NCBI GenBank assembly: GCA_024867545.1 | Contig: JANFNE010000075.1 | Coordinates: 62,001-126,000, forward strand | Length of the DNA: 64,000 bases | Direction of reading: 5' to 3' | From: Phytopythium helicoides | Taxonomy: Eukaryota; Oomycota; Peronosporomycetes; Pythiales; Pythiaceae | Shown: positions 9,638-21,556 of the stretch, in pieces | How positions within the stretch are numbered: the stretch's first letter is position 1 | Layout of the letters: every line of letters starts with the position of its first letter | Translations under genes and position numbers: made by a program | Notes under the pieces: generated by a model | What the model saw: the letters and a program-made list of their open reading frames with translations, nothing else | Told to the model about the DNA's origin: nothing | The model's database searches: none

Positions 9638-11617
9638 ATGGAGGCGCCGCCGCACGCGCCGCAGCGCTCCAACTCGGTGGTGAGCGGCCCCGCGCCCAGT
9701 TGGCCGCCCGATGTGGACCTGGACGCGCTGTACGCGGCCGAGCGCGCCGACGTGGACGAAGCCGCGCGCCAGGCCGCCGACATGAGCGTGTGGACGCTCG
9801 AGACCAAGCGCGAGCACGCGCTCGTGTACCTGCACTCCAAGAACAGCGAGCGCCTCTCGCTCTCGGTGCGCGCCGTGGCCAGGGTCTCGGGCTCGGTCGC
9901 CAGCGTCACCGACTGCCTGCGCTCGCCCGACAGCACCACCTTCCGGCGCTTCCAGAAGATGCTGCACCTCAAGAACTACCTCGACAGCGAGGTGCTCTAC
10001 GCGCACCAACGCCAGGGACCCGCGGGCGAGCACGAGTCCATGACGCTCAAGTGGGCGGCCTACACGTCGCCCAAGACGCTCGGCCGATCCAAGGAGTTCT
10101 GCTACAGGGAGTTCTGCACGCTCATCCCCAACCACCCCACTCTCGGCACCATCGGCGTATGCAAGTTCGAGTCCTACGACGGATCCGCGGCCAGGTACGG
10201 CATTCGCGCCAAGCCAGACATGTACAGCCTTACGGTCTTCGAGCGAAGCTCCTTCGTCGTGCAGCAGACGCCAGAGGAGGGCATGGTATCCGTCACGCTC
10301 ACCTTTGCCATGCGCAAGGCCCGCGGTGGAGAGAGCATCTCGCCAGGCGTCAAGATGCTCGCCATGCGCCTCGCGTCCGACCTGTCGTCGCTGCAGAAAG
10401 CCGTGCAGCACGTTCTGTTCCAGCCCAGTGTGCTCGCGCAAAAGAAGGAGTGGGTGGATGATGGCGCAAGATCCAACTGCTCGCTGTGCGTGCAGTCGTT
10501 TAGCATGCTGAGGCGCCGCCATCACTGTCGCGTGTGTGGTGAAGTCGTGTGCTCTTCATGTACCGTTTTCAAGACGGTCCCCAATGAACAAGACCCCGGC
10601 AAGGTCCGCGTGTGCAAGGCGTGCTTGGCCAAGTCGTCAACGGGAGAGACCCGCGCACCCATCAACAACAGCAGCATTTGCAGTACCAGTTCAATCACTT
10701 CCGACGAATCGCGGAGTCCTCCCACCGACGGGAATGGAGACCTCGTATCTACATCCTTATCGGAGACGCCTACCGGGCCGTCATCATTCCGCCAATCGCC
10801 CCCGACGATGGGATTGTCAGGGTTTCACAAGGGTTCGGCGCTTTCTCTGCATGACTTTGAGATGACCAACCCCATTCCGTCGCCCGGTCCGCCCCAGATT
10901 CAGTCGCCCCAAATGCAGTCGCCGCAGATCTATTCCCCGCAAGAGAATCCAGCGCCGCTCCTGAGAAAACAGTCAACAATAGAGAGCGAGATTTCATCGT
11001 CGCGCTCAACGACGATGAGCAATGGCAGCACGAGCAGCAGTCGCAAGAAGAGCTCGTCGTCTTCATCGAACAAACGGATCCATTACTTCAACGAAGATTT
11101 CGAGGAGATATGTATGCTCGCAATGGAGACGCTCGGGTGCCCGATGGCAGGCATCCGGACGGAGGACTTCGAGCTCGTTCGATACTTCGATGAAAAGCCG
11201 TTGCCAGGCTTACCCCGATCGCTACCGACGTTCCGACGACTAGCTAGTCGCGGCAAGCCGTGTATCGTTTTAGACGTGTCGTCGGACAAGCGAATTTCAG
11301 GCGACAAACGGTTCACAGCGAAGCTGCAGTTCTTCGTAGGAATTCCACTCATTATGCACGGCGAGGTGATCGGCGACCTGTGCGTTGCAGACCGCTATGC
11401 TCGCGAAGGCATCGAACAGCAGCAGGTGGACGTGCTGAACGTATTAGGCGAGACCGTGACGCAGTACATGCAGTTACAGGAGTACATGGAGGATCTGGCC
11501 GAGTTCAAGGCCGCACGCGGAATTCCGGCGTCGCAGCCTCCCCCTCCATCCCACGTGGAGGAGATCTTCGATGACGACGAATTCGTCTCGAACGTCGTCA
11601 AGGAGACCGCATTTTAG
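9638..11617 (+). CDS. START-like / FYVE zinc finger / GAF domain protein (659 aa)
   Basis: Single-exon gene. Residues about 1-270 form a START-like N-terminal region typical of oomycete FYVE proteins. Residues about 278-335 are a FYVE finger with paired cysteines (CSLC, CRVC, CSSC, CKAC) and the RRRHHCRVCG signature that binds phosphatidylinositol 3-phosphate on endosomes. A Ser/Pro/Gln-rich linker follows. Residues about 480-615 resemble a GAF domain (FFVGIPLIMHGEVIGDLCVADR). This architecture is expanded in oomycetes. A role in endosomal membrane targeting with small-ligand sensing is inferred from the domains. ATG 9638 is in good context (CAAGATGG) and the gene is intact. Confidence 0.88.
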   Translation: MEAPPHAPQRSNSVVSGPAPSWPPDVDLDALYAAERADVDEAARQAADMSVWTLETKREHALVYLHSKNSERLSLSVRAVARVSGSVASVTDCLRSPDSTTFRRFQKMLHLKNYLDSEVLYAHQRQGPAGEHESMTLKWAAYTSPKTLGRSKEFCYREFCTLIPNHPTLGTIGVCKFESYDGSAARYGIRAKPDMYSLTVFERSSFVVQQTPEEGMVSVTLTFAMRKARGGESISPGVKMLAMRLASDLSSLQKAVQHVLFQPSVLAQKKEWVDDGARSNCSLCVQSFSMLRRRHHCRVCGEVVCSSCTVFKTVPNEQDPGKVRVCKACLAKSSTGETRAPINNSSICSTSSITSDESRSPPTDGNGDLVSTSLSETPTGPSSFRQSPPTMGLSGFHKGSALSLHDFEMTNPIPSPGPPQIQSPQMQSPQIYSPQENPAPLLRKQSTIESEISSSRSTTMSNGSTSSSRKKSSSSSSNKRIHYFNEDFEEICMLAMETLGCPMAGIRTEDFELVRYFDEKPLPGLPRSLPTFRRLASRGKPCIVLDVSSDKRISGDKRFTAKLQFFVGIPLIMHGEVIGDLCVADRYAREGIEQQQVDVLNVLGETVTQYMQLQEYMEDLAEFKAARGIPASQPPPPSHVEEIFDDDEFVSNVVKETAF

Positions 11618-11797
11618 TCTAGTTCGAGCTTCAACACGTTTGTGCCGCCATACAGTTAGTAAGTCGTTTTTACGACCGCGGCCATCGTGATGCTGACTCC
11701 CCGTCAGGGCTTTGTGCATGCAAGTCGTTCATTCATTTCGTCGTCCGTTATTGCAGCCTCTAAGTATAGTGCTCGAGCTGTGCTGAGGCTTTGGCCA

Positions 11798-11813
11798 GTT
11801 CATTCCCCACTTG
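11798..11813 (+). promoter_or_regulatory. Oomycete initiator (Inr)-like element of the kinesin gene
   Basis: GTTCATTCCCCACTTG fits the oomycete Inr consensus GCTCATTYBNCAWTTT at most positions and lies 25 bp upstream of ATG 11839. This predicts a very short 5' leader. A CCTTGCAG just before the ATG could instead be a leader-intron acceptor. Confidence 0.5.
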
Positions 11814-11838
11814 TCATCGTAACGTTTTCCTTGCAGGC

Positions 11839-14800
11839 ATGAGCGTCAGCATCAAGGTGTCGGTGCGCTGTAGGCCGTTCACGTGTGACGACAAGCTGGG
11901 AGTAGTGCTGACGCAAAACAGCGAGGAAGAAGGCGAGGTGCAGCTCATCAACTCGACGTACTCGACAACACGGTTTGCATTCAGCTACGCCTGGTGGAGC
12001 GCGTATGGGTACAAGCGACATGTCCAAGGTGATCCTGTTGAGGCCGACCAAATGACCCTCGTGGACCAGCAGATGGCGTACGACTCAGTAGGGCTCAAGA
12101 TCAAGGAAGACTTGCTCGGAGGCAATGCTGTCGTGCTCTTTGCTTATGGGTTGTCAGGATCAGGCAAAACGTTCACGGTTTTTGGCGTGAGTTTGGCCCT
12201 GAGTGAGTCTATTTGATCTATCTAGCAACTCATCAGTCTGTTATCATACTTGCTAGCCTGATGCTGTCGACATCCCTGAGGCATGGTTCAAGCATGAAGA
12301 ACCACATCCGTTGGTACGTCTTTGACAATATTTGGTATGACCCCTGGTCTCTAATGGCGCTGAATTTTGATTCCAGTGGGGAGTGTTCCCTCGACTCGCA
12401 TATGAATTGTTCAAGGAAAAGCAGGACGGTTGGAAGATCTCCATGAAGTACTTCCAAAATGTGGTGGACACGGTACGCGATTTGATGTCGCCGATGGCAC
12501 AAGAGCAGCAGTACAAGTCAGGTATGCGCAAAGACGCAGATGGCTTTACGGACATCGAGTGGTGCCAGTCTGTTGTTCTCAAAGATTGGAACGATCTCCG
12601 GCGCACTTTCATGGCTGCCAACGCCCGAAAGGCAATTGCGCCGACGCAGTTTAATCACCAATCCACTCGAGGCCACTGCATCATGACGCTCGAGGTCGAG
12701 AAACCGGACCCAGAGCGCGAGGGTATGAAACAGCGCGGTCGCGTGTACGTGTGTGACCTTGCTGGTACTGAGCCCGCTGGTGATATTGTCTATGCCGACT
12801 ACAAGAAACTCGTGTTTGACAACGGAGAGATTGAGTACAAGTATTTGGGTCCTCACCCAGACCCATCCAAGTCAAAAGAGCTGCAAGACCAGGGCAAAAA
12901 AATCAACTTATCCTTAACCGAGATGGCGCAGTTCTTCATGAAGATGGCGGAAGCTGTCAAGGCAAATAAACTCAAGCCAGGTACTTCCATTCCCGGCTGC
13001 AACTCATACTTCCTGTGCAAGTATTTGAAGGACACGATGCTGCAGGCAAGGACGTATCTCTTCTGTGCTATCCGGCCAGAGGTTAAATTTCACGGATATA
13101 CTTTCTCTACGCTTGGCTTTGCGAAGAATGCGTCAGTCATCAAGTTGCAGCCCAAGAAGGCGTCAGCAGCAGCAAGTCCTGCTGAGCGTAAGCTCATGGC
13201 TGAGCTCGAGCAGATGAAGATGCTTGTGAACCAACTCAAGCTCGAGAATGAGCGTATCGCCAAGATGAAGGCTGAGAATGGTGGCAGCAACCAAACGTCG
13301 GAGGGAGCAGACTCGGCTGAATCCGCTGAAGTTGACGAGCTTACCCGGATGCTCAATATGAAGCAGCAAGAGCTGGAGCGAGTACTCTTGAACGGAGGAG
13401 GATCCGGATCTGGTGGTGTAGGTGAAACCAACAGCAAAAACCAGCAAGATGAGCTCATGCAGCGCCAGCGCGAGGAGTACGGGAAGCGTGGAATCCACCT
13501 TGCACACTTTGAGAGTGAAACAACACATCCATACCTCATCAACTTGGACGTGGACGCATATCGCTCTAAACGCTTTATGTTCCTGCTGCACAACGAGCGA
13601 ACAACGATTGGTGCAACTAAAGGTGACATCAAGCCGATGTCACTGAGTATTGTCGACGATCACTGCACGTTTGAAAATCCTGGAGGCGCTGGTACCATCT
13701 ATCTGTGTGCTGGAGCGGGAGACGTCATGGTAAATGGCCAAAAGCTCGACAAGAGCGCTCGAGTGCAGCTATCGCCATTTGACCGAGTCGTGATTGGAAA
13801 TGAGCTCATGTTGTTCATGCATCCGGGCCAAGAGCCGCCCAACCAGGAACCTCCGACTGCCGATGATGCTGTTCGCGAATATCAAAGTGGACTGCAGAGT
13901 GTCGACAACGCCGCGATGGCTGAGCTTCAAGCACAAATGAAGAAATTCGAAGAGGAAAAGGCAAATTGGGAAAGGCAAAAGCTTGCAGCGAGCACATCAG
14001 GTGACGCGCTTGCATCTAGTGAAAGTGAAGGCGATCTCGAGCGTCGACGGGCAGCAGAGAAGGAAGAGCGAGAATTGCTTGCGCGTCAAGTAAATGATCA
14101 GGAGTTACGCGAGGTACTACCCAAAATCGCTGAGCTTCAGCAGATCGTCAAGCTCCTAAATCGAGATGTACTAAGCTTTGAAACAGCGCTACAAAGCGGT
14201 TCTGGTGGCTCTGGTGGAGAAGATGGCAAGAGTGGAAATGGAGGTATCCCGAAAGTCAAGGTCAAGGTTCACAATCGTGCAACCGACGAGACTATTTTTT
14301 TGGACGTTTTCGAGTTTGTGAAGGCCCACGCGCTGTTGAAGGATGAAGTGGCATTCCTGCGTAACGCAATTGCAAACAACCGCGAGTACTCTGCACCAGA
14401 GGGCCATGATCCTATCACTTTGCTGTTTGATAACTCATTCCACGTCGGCAGTGCCACAACATTCCCCGAATATCTCCTCTACAACCTTGAGACAGACCCA
14501 GACGAGTCCCAGCTGAGTGTCAAGCTCGCTGTTCCACCGTTCAACACCATTGGAAAACTGCAGGTTCTTTGGATTCCGCTTTCGTCTCCGGATCCAGACA
14601 AGCACAATGAAGATGACGTATTAGATGTCGAGTCGCCTAGTGACCTGCTTGGCAAGTCATGGACCTACAAGATCAAGATTATTGGTGCTACTGGCCTACC
14701 GCTCATCACAAACCTCGCATATTGCCAATATGAGTTCCTAGGCGAGCTATTCACAACCGAGAGTGTGGAGCAGAACACACGGAGCCCCGTATTCAACTTT

Positions 14801-15531
14801 GAATGCATTCACCATGTCGATTGCGTCACGCAGCAGTTCATAGACTATCTTCAAAATGCGCGACTTGAGTTTCAGATATTCGTCAATCCATTCGTCATGG
14901 ATCCACCAAAAGACCGCATATCGACCAGCAACCCAAACATCGCCGCTCAACTAGGTGATCCAAGCGCAGGTGCGTGCTGTTTGATTTTCGTCGTTTGTTC
15001 TCAGCTCTAAACCTCATGATTATTGTGTTGGTGCTGTGTATTCTAGTCAAGTTGTCGTACACAGGCAAGCTGCTCCCAGCCATCATCTTGAAGAATCACC
15101 ACAAACTCCAGTCGACTGACTGTGTACCGTGCATTTACAGAATTGGAAGAGAAGTGTGACCAGCTAGAGCGCGCGCTAAGCGACACAATCGCCGAGCTCG
15201 AGTTTCTCAAGCAGCAGTATCGAAGCGCCATCGGATGGTATGGTTTCGTGGAGCATCGCAACTGATCTGTATTTCTCGATTTGACACATGAATTGTCCGC
15301 AGTGACCCACCAAATCGCTCCGGTTTCACAATCGAAATACCTACGCCTGCACTTAATGCAGCTGAATGCACTCCACGAAAGCATTTAGAGGCTGCGATTG
15401 CAGCCGACTCGAAGATCAACCCCGTCGACAAGAACAGCCCGCAATCGGCCCCAAACGGAAGTGCCCAAACTGATTCAGAGAAATTGACAGATTTGGTGAA
15501 GACTGTAGCTGCTTCTGAAAAACAACACTAG
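11839..15531 (+). CDS. Divergent kinesin-like protein with FHA and C2-like domains (1107 aa, 5 exons)
   Basis: Exons: 11839-12186, 12257-12313, 12377-14969, 15141-15237 and 15303-15531. All introns are GT-AG and the joined frame is open (1108 codons with stop). The motor domain starts at once (VSVRCRPF) and has a P-loop, GLSGSGKT. The switch motifs are unusual: NHQSTRGH replaces the usual NxxSSRSH, and DLAGTEP replaces DLAGSE. Coiled coil follows. An FHA domain lies at about residues 536-620. A C2-like region (GATGLPLITN...FLGELFTTESV, TRSPVFNFE) precedes the C-terminal coiled coil. The motor-FHA-C2 order recalls kinesin-3 cargo motors. Microtubule motor activity is likely but may be altered by the divergent switches. 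The downstream phosphatase gene starts 174 bp after the stop. Confidence 0.85.
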
Positions 15532-15705
15532 CGAGCTGTAACAATCCAACAGCGTGATAAATCCATAGTGCATGTATATTTGTCATCACATGATACTAAA
15601 TTTAGGGACCAAGAAGGGAGTTTTCAGTTCGCAGTGCCGCCATCATCAAGAAGTTCAGCCGACACAAGTCGAGCTGTGGTGCATCTTGATCAAAGAAGCA
15701 GCAGC

Positions 15706-18135
15706 ATGCAAACCGACGATGCCATCGTCAATGCGGTGCACGTTGAGGTAGGACTGTTGATTAGTCATTGGTTACGCAAAGTGCCCATCCATCTTCCACT
15801 GAGCAGGTTGAAGGCGAGCAACTCTCTGATGAGACGAAAGAACGTCAGGTCAAGCCTCGAGAAGAGGAGGCTCCGCAGCCTCGAGTGAGCGTCACATCGA
15901 GAAGAACTAGTTCTGCTGTTCGCCCCAGTCTTAAAATCCTTGTCGCTTCATGGAACGTTGGCAATGCAATGCCTCCCAAGAACCCAGCACTAATTTCCCG
16001 TTGGATCCCAGAAGGTGGGGGCAATATGGATGTGATTGCAATTGGACTCCAGGAGAGTTCATATCGTGAGAAGACCGGCAGTGTGAGTGACTGCTCGCCC
16101 GAAAGGAAGAATACTGCGAGTTCAGCCAAAAGCGAAGGAAGCGAGAGTGAGAATATTGACGGTAGCGATGAAGAATTCGAAGAAGTTGAAGAGGTAGACT
16201 TAGAAAACCCCCATGCAACATCGTCAGTTAGTGGGAATTCTACAACGGCAAAGAAGGTTCAATCGCTGCACAACGATCAAGCCTTACCGACAGACCCGGA
16301 TACATCGTCAACTATAGAAGAGAACCCACTTGAGAGCAAGACTGCGAGCGAAATGGAAGTAATCGTCAAGCGCTCGCGGGCTAAGAAGTCGATGCGGAAA
16401 GTCTCGAGCATGGTCAAACAGCTAAGTACAAACCTTCGGGACACAGTTGGTGAGGTGCTGGAGTATCCGTTCATCCGACAATTAATGATGCACGTGGGCG
16501 AAAACTATGAGCTAGTCGGCAAGGTCGAGCTGATGGAGATGCGGCTCTTTGTGATCGTACACATTCGCAACTCGGTTAGCGACGTCGACAAGCTTGCGAT
16601 TCCGACTGGACTTGGAAGTGTGATCGGAAACAAGGTGCTGTGTGAATATGCTGGCATATCTGATGACAGCGGAGAACTAATTCTCCGAGTGTGTATTTGC
16701 AGGGAGGGCTGCTACTGAAATGCGTCGTCGAGAATACGTCATTGTGTTTTGCAAGCTGTCACTTAGCAGCCCATCAAGACCAAAAGTTTCTCGACAAGCG
16801 TAACAATGATGTACGTGCATTGCAATCCTAATTGCTGTTTGTTCGACCTTGACCATTTGAGCTTTGTGGGCAGTGCGCGACAATTCTTGGGACAAATTTT
16901 GGCCGCAAGAACGTGTCGTTTGATTTCCAGTTTGATCACTGCTTTTGGTTTGGCGACCTTAACTACCGTATCGACATGAACTACTCGACCGTCCGGGACC
17001 GCAGCCACGAACAACACTTTGCGGAGGTGCAAACTTTGGTACGCGCTCGGAAGTGGACTATTCTCAACCGGAACGACCAGCTGAAGCACCAAATCGAGCT
17101 GAAGAAAGCATTGGCATGTTGGGAGCTTCCTCCAGCGCAATTTGCACCCACGTTCAAGCGCGTCCGCTACGTCGAGAATGAATACAATGTAAGTCCCCAA
17201 TTTGAATCTGCATTTTCATATGTGATGCTGAAATTTAACGTGGGATTGTAGTCGCAGCGCGTTCCGTCATACTGTGACCGTGTGTTGCATAAATCGTTGC
17301 CGGGACTCCGTTCAAATCTCAAACTCAATAGTTTCTCGTCTGTGGAAGCGATTGGAACCAGTGATCACAAGCCAGTGGCTGCCGAATTCACTTTGATACC
17401 GACGCCACCTATCCGTGTCGATCAATGTCTAGCCAATGCTACCGCGACATCAATCGAGCTGACTGAGCTGGTGGCGAAAGATCTACTTGGCATGGACTTG
17501 ACTGGGCTCAGTGATCCTTACGTAAGTTGACACCTGTTGTGCATGCTGAAGTTCAGAGTCAAGTGACGTTTTCTGGATACGTCTGCCTGTGCAGATTAAG
17601 TTCTACTCGGTTCCGGACAACGCGCTACAATGTGAGGCAACTGGAAGTCACCCGTCGACTGCGAAGATTCCAAACACACTCTCGCCAGCGTACGTACTCA
17701 TCTATGGGGATGTTCTCGCTTCTGCCTAACAATTCGCTACACAGCTGGAGAGATGATCAGATTCCGAAACTTCACGTGCTGTGTGATATTGAGAAAGATG
17801 TCAAGCATGTCCACATCATATTACTTCTAATGGACTACGACGCTACCTCTAAAGACGACGTGCTAGGTGAGTTTTTATAGCTTCGTTCAATTGTTAGAGA
17901 GGACCTCGTTGCTCATCCGTTTTGTGCAGGTGTGGCTATTCTGTCGCTCGACAAGTTTTGCCTCGCTAAGCCCCGATTCCTCCCTTTTGATGCTCCGGTC
18001 ACTCGCCACGGAAAGGCTGCCGGAAGCATAAGTGGCAAGATGCGCGTCACGATGCCACACCAGCTCGAACAGGCGATCGATACCGGTGTGGAGCAAAAGA
18101 TCACAATCGCTAGGTGCCACTGCAGCATCAGCTAA
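15706..18135 (+). CDS. Inositol polyphosphate 5-phosphatase with C-terminal C2 domain (661 aa, 8 exons)
   Basis: Exons: 15706-15747, 15807-16634, 16703-16810, 16874-17188, 17252-17521, 17595-17689, 17745-17866 and 17930-18135. All junctions are GT-AG and the joined frame is open. Catalytic motifs of the 5-phosphatase family appear in order: SWNVGN, AIGLQESSY, SCHLAAHQ, FWFGDLNYRID, RVPSYCDRV and GTSDHKPV. These bind Mg2+ and hydrolyse the 5-phosphate of inositol phosphates or phosphoinositides. A long Ser/Glu-rich insert sits between GLQESSY and the rest of the catalytic core (about residues 105-190). The C-terminus (DLLGMDLTGLSDPY, IKFYSV, HIILLLMDYDATSKDDVLG) is a C2 domain, suggesting Ca2+- or lipid-dependent membrane recruitment. 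The first exon encodes only 14 residues, so the start is less certain than the core. Confidence 0.88.
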
Positions 18136-18234
18136 CTTGCTCATGAACGCTTTTTTGTCTCGGTATGAATACAACACGCCTGGATAGATCAGCGTGATAG
18201 CTGTGTGTATTCTCTATGTGTGGCTCAACTCCCC

Positions 18235-19095
18235 TTAGTAGACGTCCTTGAGCAGCTCGTACTCTTCGAAGAGCTGCTCGAGGTAGATGCGGGACTGACC
18301 GAGGATAAAGACTGCACCCACAAGGCGGCCTCCACGCGGCACGATTCCCTTGTAGAACTGTCCGATTCCGCCGCGCGCGTAGATCTGTTTGGCGACATGC
18401 AGCGTGCTGGTGCGCTGTCCGGGCGGCAGCGTCATGGCCTCTCCCTGCATGACGGTCTTGATGGTGTCGATGGGCTGCGTGCCGAAGACCGTGAGGAGTC
18501 CTGCGAGGATACTGCCGACCGCGGACGCCGAGGCCTTTTGCGAGGTCGTGGCCGAGTCGGCGTGGCCGAACACCTGCGGGCTGAGCGCGTGCATCTTGCT
18601 GGTGAGCACGGGGCCGACGGCCAGGTAGCCCGCGCACCACATGCCCTCGCGCACGGACGTGACGGAGAAGCCGCGGAAGAGCCTGGGCACGCCGTCGTGG
18701 CGCACGACGTCGCGCACGGTGCGCACGAAGCTCTTGCCGCTGTTCTGCTGCAGCGTCATGACGAGCTCCGCCGGCGCGCTGAGCACAGCCGAGACGACGC
18801 CCGAGAGCGTGCCGCTGAGGATTTTGGTCTGGTCGGACGGCGCGTCCTCGTGGCTGAGTGCGCGCAGCAGCCGGCCGTTGACGGCGAACTGCACGGCGCT
18901 GATGGGCGCGATGGAGGCGAGCGAGACGCCCACGCCGCGGTAGAGCGCGGGCAGCGCCCAGGGGATGGGCCGGCCCTGCTGCACGGCGTTCTTCATGGCG
19001 ATGGTCGGCTGCTGCATCAGCACCTCGATCATGCCGGCCAGCGAGCCCACGGCCGCGTTCTGGAGCCCGCTGAGGCGCTGCGAGCGCTCCGTCAT
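18235..19095 (-). CDS. Mitochondrial carrier family (SLC25) protein (286 aa)
   Basis: Intronless. Three tandem carrier repeats of about 95 residues are visible, each with a version of the PX[DE]XX[KR] signature: QPTIAMK, APAELVM (degenerate) and QPIDTIK. The length is typical of inner-membrane solute carriers with six transmembrane helices. The substrate cannot be deduced. The first two signatures lack the usual acidic or basic residue at one position, which argues against a simple symmetric exchanger, but this is inference. It is convergent with the phosphatase gene (99 bp between stops). The ATG at 19093-19095 follows an Inr-like element by about 17 bp. Confidence 0.88.
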   Translation of the reverse strand: MTERSQRLSGLQNAAVGSLAGMIEVLMQQPTIAMKNAVQQGRPIPWALPALYRGVGVSLASIAPISAVQFAVNGRLLRALSHEDAPSDQTKILSGTLSGVVSAVLSAPAELVMTLQQNSGKSFVRTVRDVVRHDGVPRLFRGFSVTSVREGMWCAGYLAVGPVLTSKMHALSPQVFGHADSATTSQKASASAVGSILAGLLTVFGTQPIDTIKTVMQGEAMTLPPGQRTSTLHVAKQIYARGGIGQFYKGIVPRGGRLVGAVFILGQSRIYLEQLFEEYELLKDVY

Positions 19096-19111
19096 GGCTG
19101 CCGGCGGCGCG

Positions 19112-19127
19112 AAAGCTGGGAATGAGC
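19112..19127 (-). promoter_or_regulatory. Oomycete Inr-like element of the carrier gene
   Basis: On the minus strand it reads GCTCATTCCCAGCTTT, a close match to GCTCATTYBNCAWTTT. It supports the start at 19095 and a very short leader. Confidence 0.6.
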
Positions 19128-19406
19128 GGCTGACGCACCCGTCCGTTTCGACTAGGCTTTTTTGGTTATAAGAGTGTGAAAAGCCTAGTTTCGCGTTGTA
19201 CCTTGTCTTTTATTCCTATAATTGGAAGTGTTGCATAGGTATGAGGGCACTGTTGCCTTTTAACACCAGAATGTGGCAGAATCGTGGTGCAAACATGGAG
19301 CGGTGTATTCTAGCGTCGGCCGTGTGCGCGTAGGGAGGGTCTGGGGCCTCCTACCCGCACAGAGCTCGCAGCATCCGCTTACGATTGTCGCTGCCTCTAA
19401 AACAAA

Positions 19407-21184
19407 TCACGCGCGCACGCTGATGGCGTCGTCGCGAAGCTGCTGCTTGACCTCCTGGATAGTCACTTCCTTGCGATGGAAAATGCCGGCGGCCAGGCCG
19501 GCGTCGCAGTTCGTCTTGCGGAACACCTCGGTGAAGTGGTTCGGGGCGCCAGCACCGCTGGACGCGATCACAGGAATGCCCACCGAGTCCTTGACGAGCT
19601 TGACGAGATCCGTGTCGAAACCCGCCTTCTGGCCGTCCATGTCGACGCAATTCAGCAGCAGCTCGCCGGCGCCGAGCGCCTCCACAGCCTGGGCCACCTT
19701 GACAACGTCAATGTCGCGAGCCTCACGGCCGCCACGCACGGTCGCCTGGTACCAGCAGTACTCCTCGCCGTTCGGGCCAGGCTTCGACAGCTTCACGACC
19801 GAGTGGCCGCGCGCGTTCTCGTCGTAGAACGAGGCGACGTACACGCGCTTGGGGTCGAGCGACACCACCACTGCCTGCACACCGTACACGGCCGAGATGG
19901 TCTCGATAGAACTCGTGCCGTCGCCCTTCTTGCCACTGGCGTAGTACTTCTCGGCCGCATACACGGCATCACTGCCAATCGAGACCTTGTCGGCACCCGC
20001 GCGGAAGTATCGCGATGCCACGTCTAGCGCCGAAAATGTGCGCTTCTGGTCGTCGACGTACTCGCGAATGCCACCGCCCACCGTCAATGGCACAAACACC
20101 TTCTCCGAACTCGCCTCAAGCACATGGAGCATCGGATTGTCGCTGATCGGCTGCTCGCGGAAGCTGCAAATGTTGAGGAACGTAACCTCGTCGGCTCCCT
20201 GTCCAGAGGTCATGGGCGGTGAGTGGCTTTCTTCATCTCTACAACGTGATGATAGTTCGGCGTACCTCCTGGTAGTAGCGCGTGCACAGGTCCACGGGCT
20301 TGCCCATGTTGCGCACGTTGCCCTCGGAAGACGACTCGCGCACGTCGTACTGGTCGCCCTTGGTCACCACGAGATCGCCCTGGTCGTTCGAGCGCACATC
20401 CAGGCACCTAGCAGGTTGTTTTCAAAGATTAGCGCAGATAGGCAAGTGCTTGCAGCGGAAATACGAGCACTCACGCAATGACGCGCTTGGAGAGCGTGGT
20501 GCGCGGGGCGGAGGCGGCGTCGGCGATTGGCTCGTCGTGGTCCGTCATCCCCTCGAGGCTCTCGAGGAAGCCCTTGAGAATGGCGATGCCGACAGCGCCA
20601 CTCTTCTCAGGGTGGAACTGGGTGGCCATGACGTTGCCCTTCTGCACGGAGCTGACGAACTCAATCTCGTCGCCGTAGTTGGTGGTAGTGAGCACCCAGG
20701 AGGCGTTCTTGTCGGTCTTGTCGGCGCGGAACGAGTGCACAAAGTAGACCTTGGCCTCGTTGGCGGGCACTGGCAGCTGCGCCAGCAGCGCCGACTTCTT
20801 CCAGACGCGCAGGCCGTTCCATCCGATGTGCGGCACCGTCACGCGGTCGGACGGGAAGCGCGAGATCCTGCTCTTGATGACGCCTAGCCCGGGCAGCTCT
20901 GGGCACTCGTCACTGCCCTCGAACAGCGTCTGCATGCCGAGGCAGATGCCGAGGAACTTGCGGTCGGCCTGCAGGTACTCGCGCAGCGGCTGCACGTATC
21001 CGCTGGCGTTGAGGAACTCCATGGCCTGGCGGAAGTTGCCCACGCCCGGGAACACGAGCGCCGCGGCGCTGCGGATGTCCTCGGCGCTGGTCACGTCCTT
21101 GCACGAGTGGCCGGCCGCGCGGATCGCGTTCTTGAGGCTGCGCACGTTGCCGGCGCCGTAGTCGAGCACCGTCACCTCCACCAT
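19407..21184 (-). CDS. HIS7: Imidazole glycerol phosphate synthase, HisH-HisF fusion (547 aa, 3 exons)
   Basis: Exons on the minus strand: 21184-20475, 20407-20266 and 20198-19407. All junctions are GT-AG and the frame is open. The N-terminal half is the glutaminase: [14 protein letters not shown], the oxyanion segment FPGVGNF, the nucleophile motif GICLGMQ, and QFHPEKS carrying the catalytic His and Glu. The C-terminal half is the (beta/alpha)8 cyclase: KRVIACLDV across the first intron, [28 protein letters not shown] and [12 protein letters not shown]. It converts PRFAR and glutamine to IGP and AICAR in histidine biosynthesis. I start at MVEVTV, the usual family start. An upstream in-frame ATG at 21316 would add an Arg-rich then Gln/Pro-rich stretch (QQPTQQPTQQP) that could be an organellar presequence. 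The fusion form is known in fungi, plants and oomycetes. Confidence 0.93.
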
Positions 21185-21556
21185 CGTCGGCTGCTGCGCT
21201 GGCTGCTGCGTCGGCTGCTGCGTCGGCTGCTGCTGTGGCTGCGGGGCGTCGCGCTCGGGGGCTGCGGGGCGAGGACGCGAGTGGCGACGTCGAAGCGGCG
21301 GAACGCGAATGCGCATTGACCCGCTGGCGCCACATGCGCGGCGGCGCGCGTTGATTGGCTGGAAATCGGGTGTTTGAGGGGCGTCATTGGACGAAAGGTG
21401 AGGTCCGGCGGCCGCGCGAAAAAGCGAGCATGGTTCCGCTGGTCCGGAAGCCATGACACGCTGCGCTTGGTGACGCAATGCTGCGGACTCGTCGAGACGC
21501 GGCCTACATGTTCGCCAACTACTCGCAATAAACTACTACACGGACGGCCTGGCTGC

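Noticed and set aside
9485..10525. 346-codon minus-strand and 321-codon plus-strand frames overlapping the FYVE gene
   Set aside because: Shadow frames of a GC-rich coding region, Ala/Arg/Gly-rich and without domains.
18128..19138. 336-codon minus frame and 306-codon plus frame over the carrier gene
   Set aside because: Shadow frames. The carrier frame at 18235-19095 has the family signatures.
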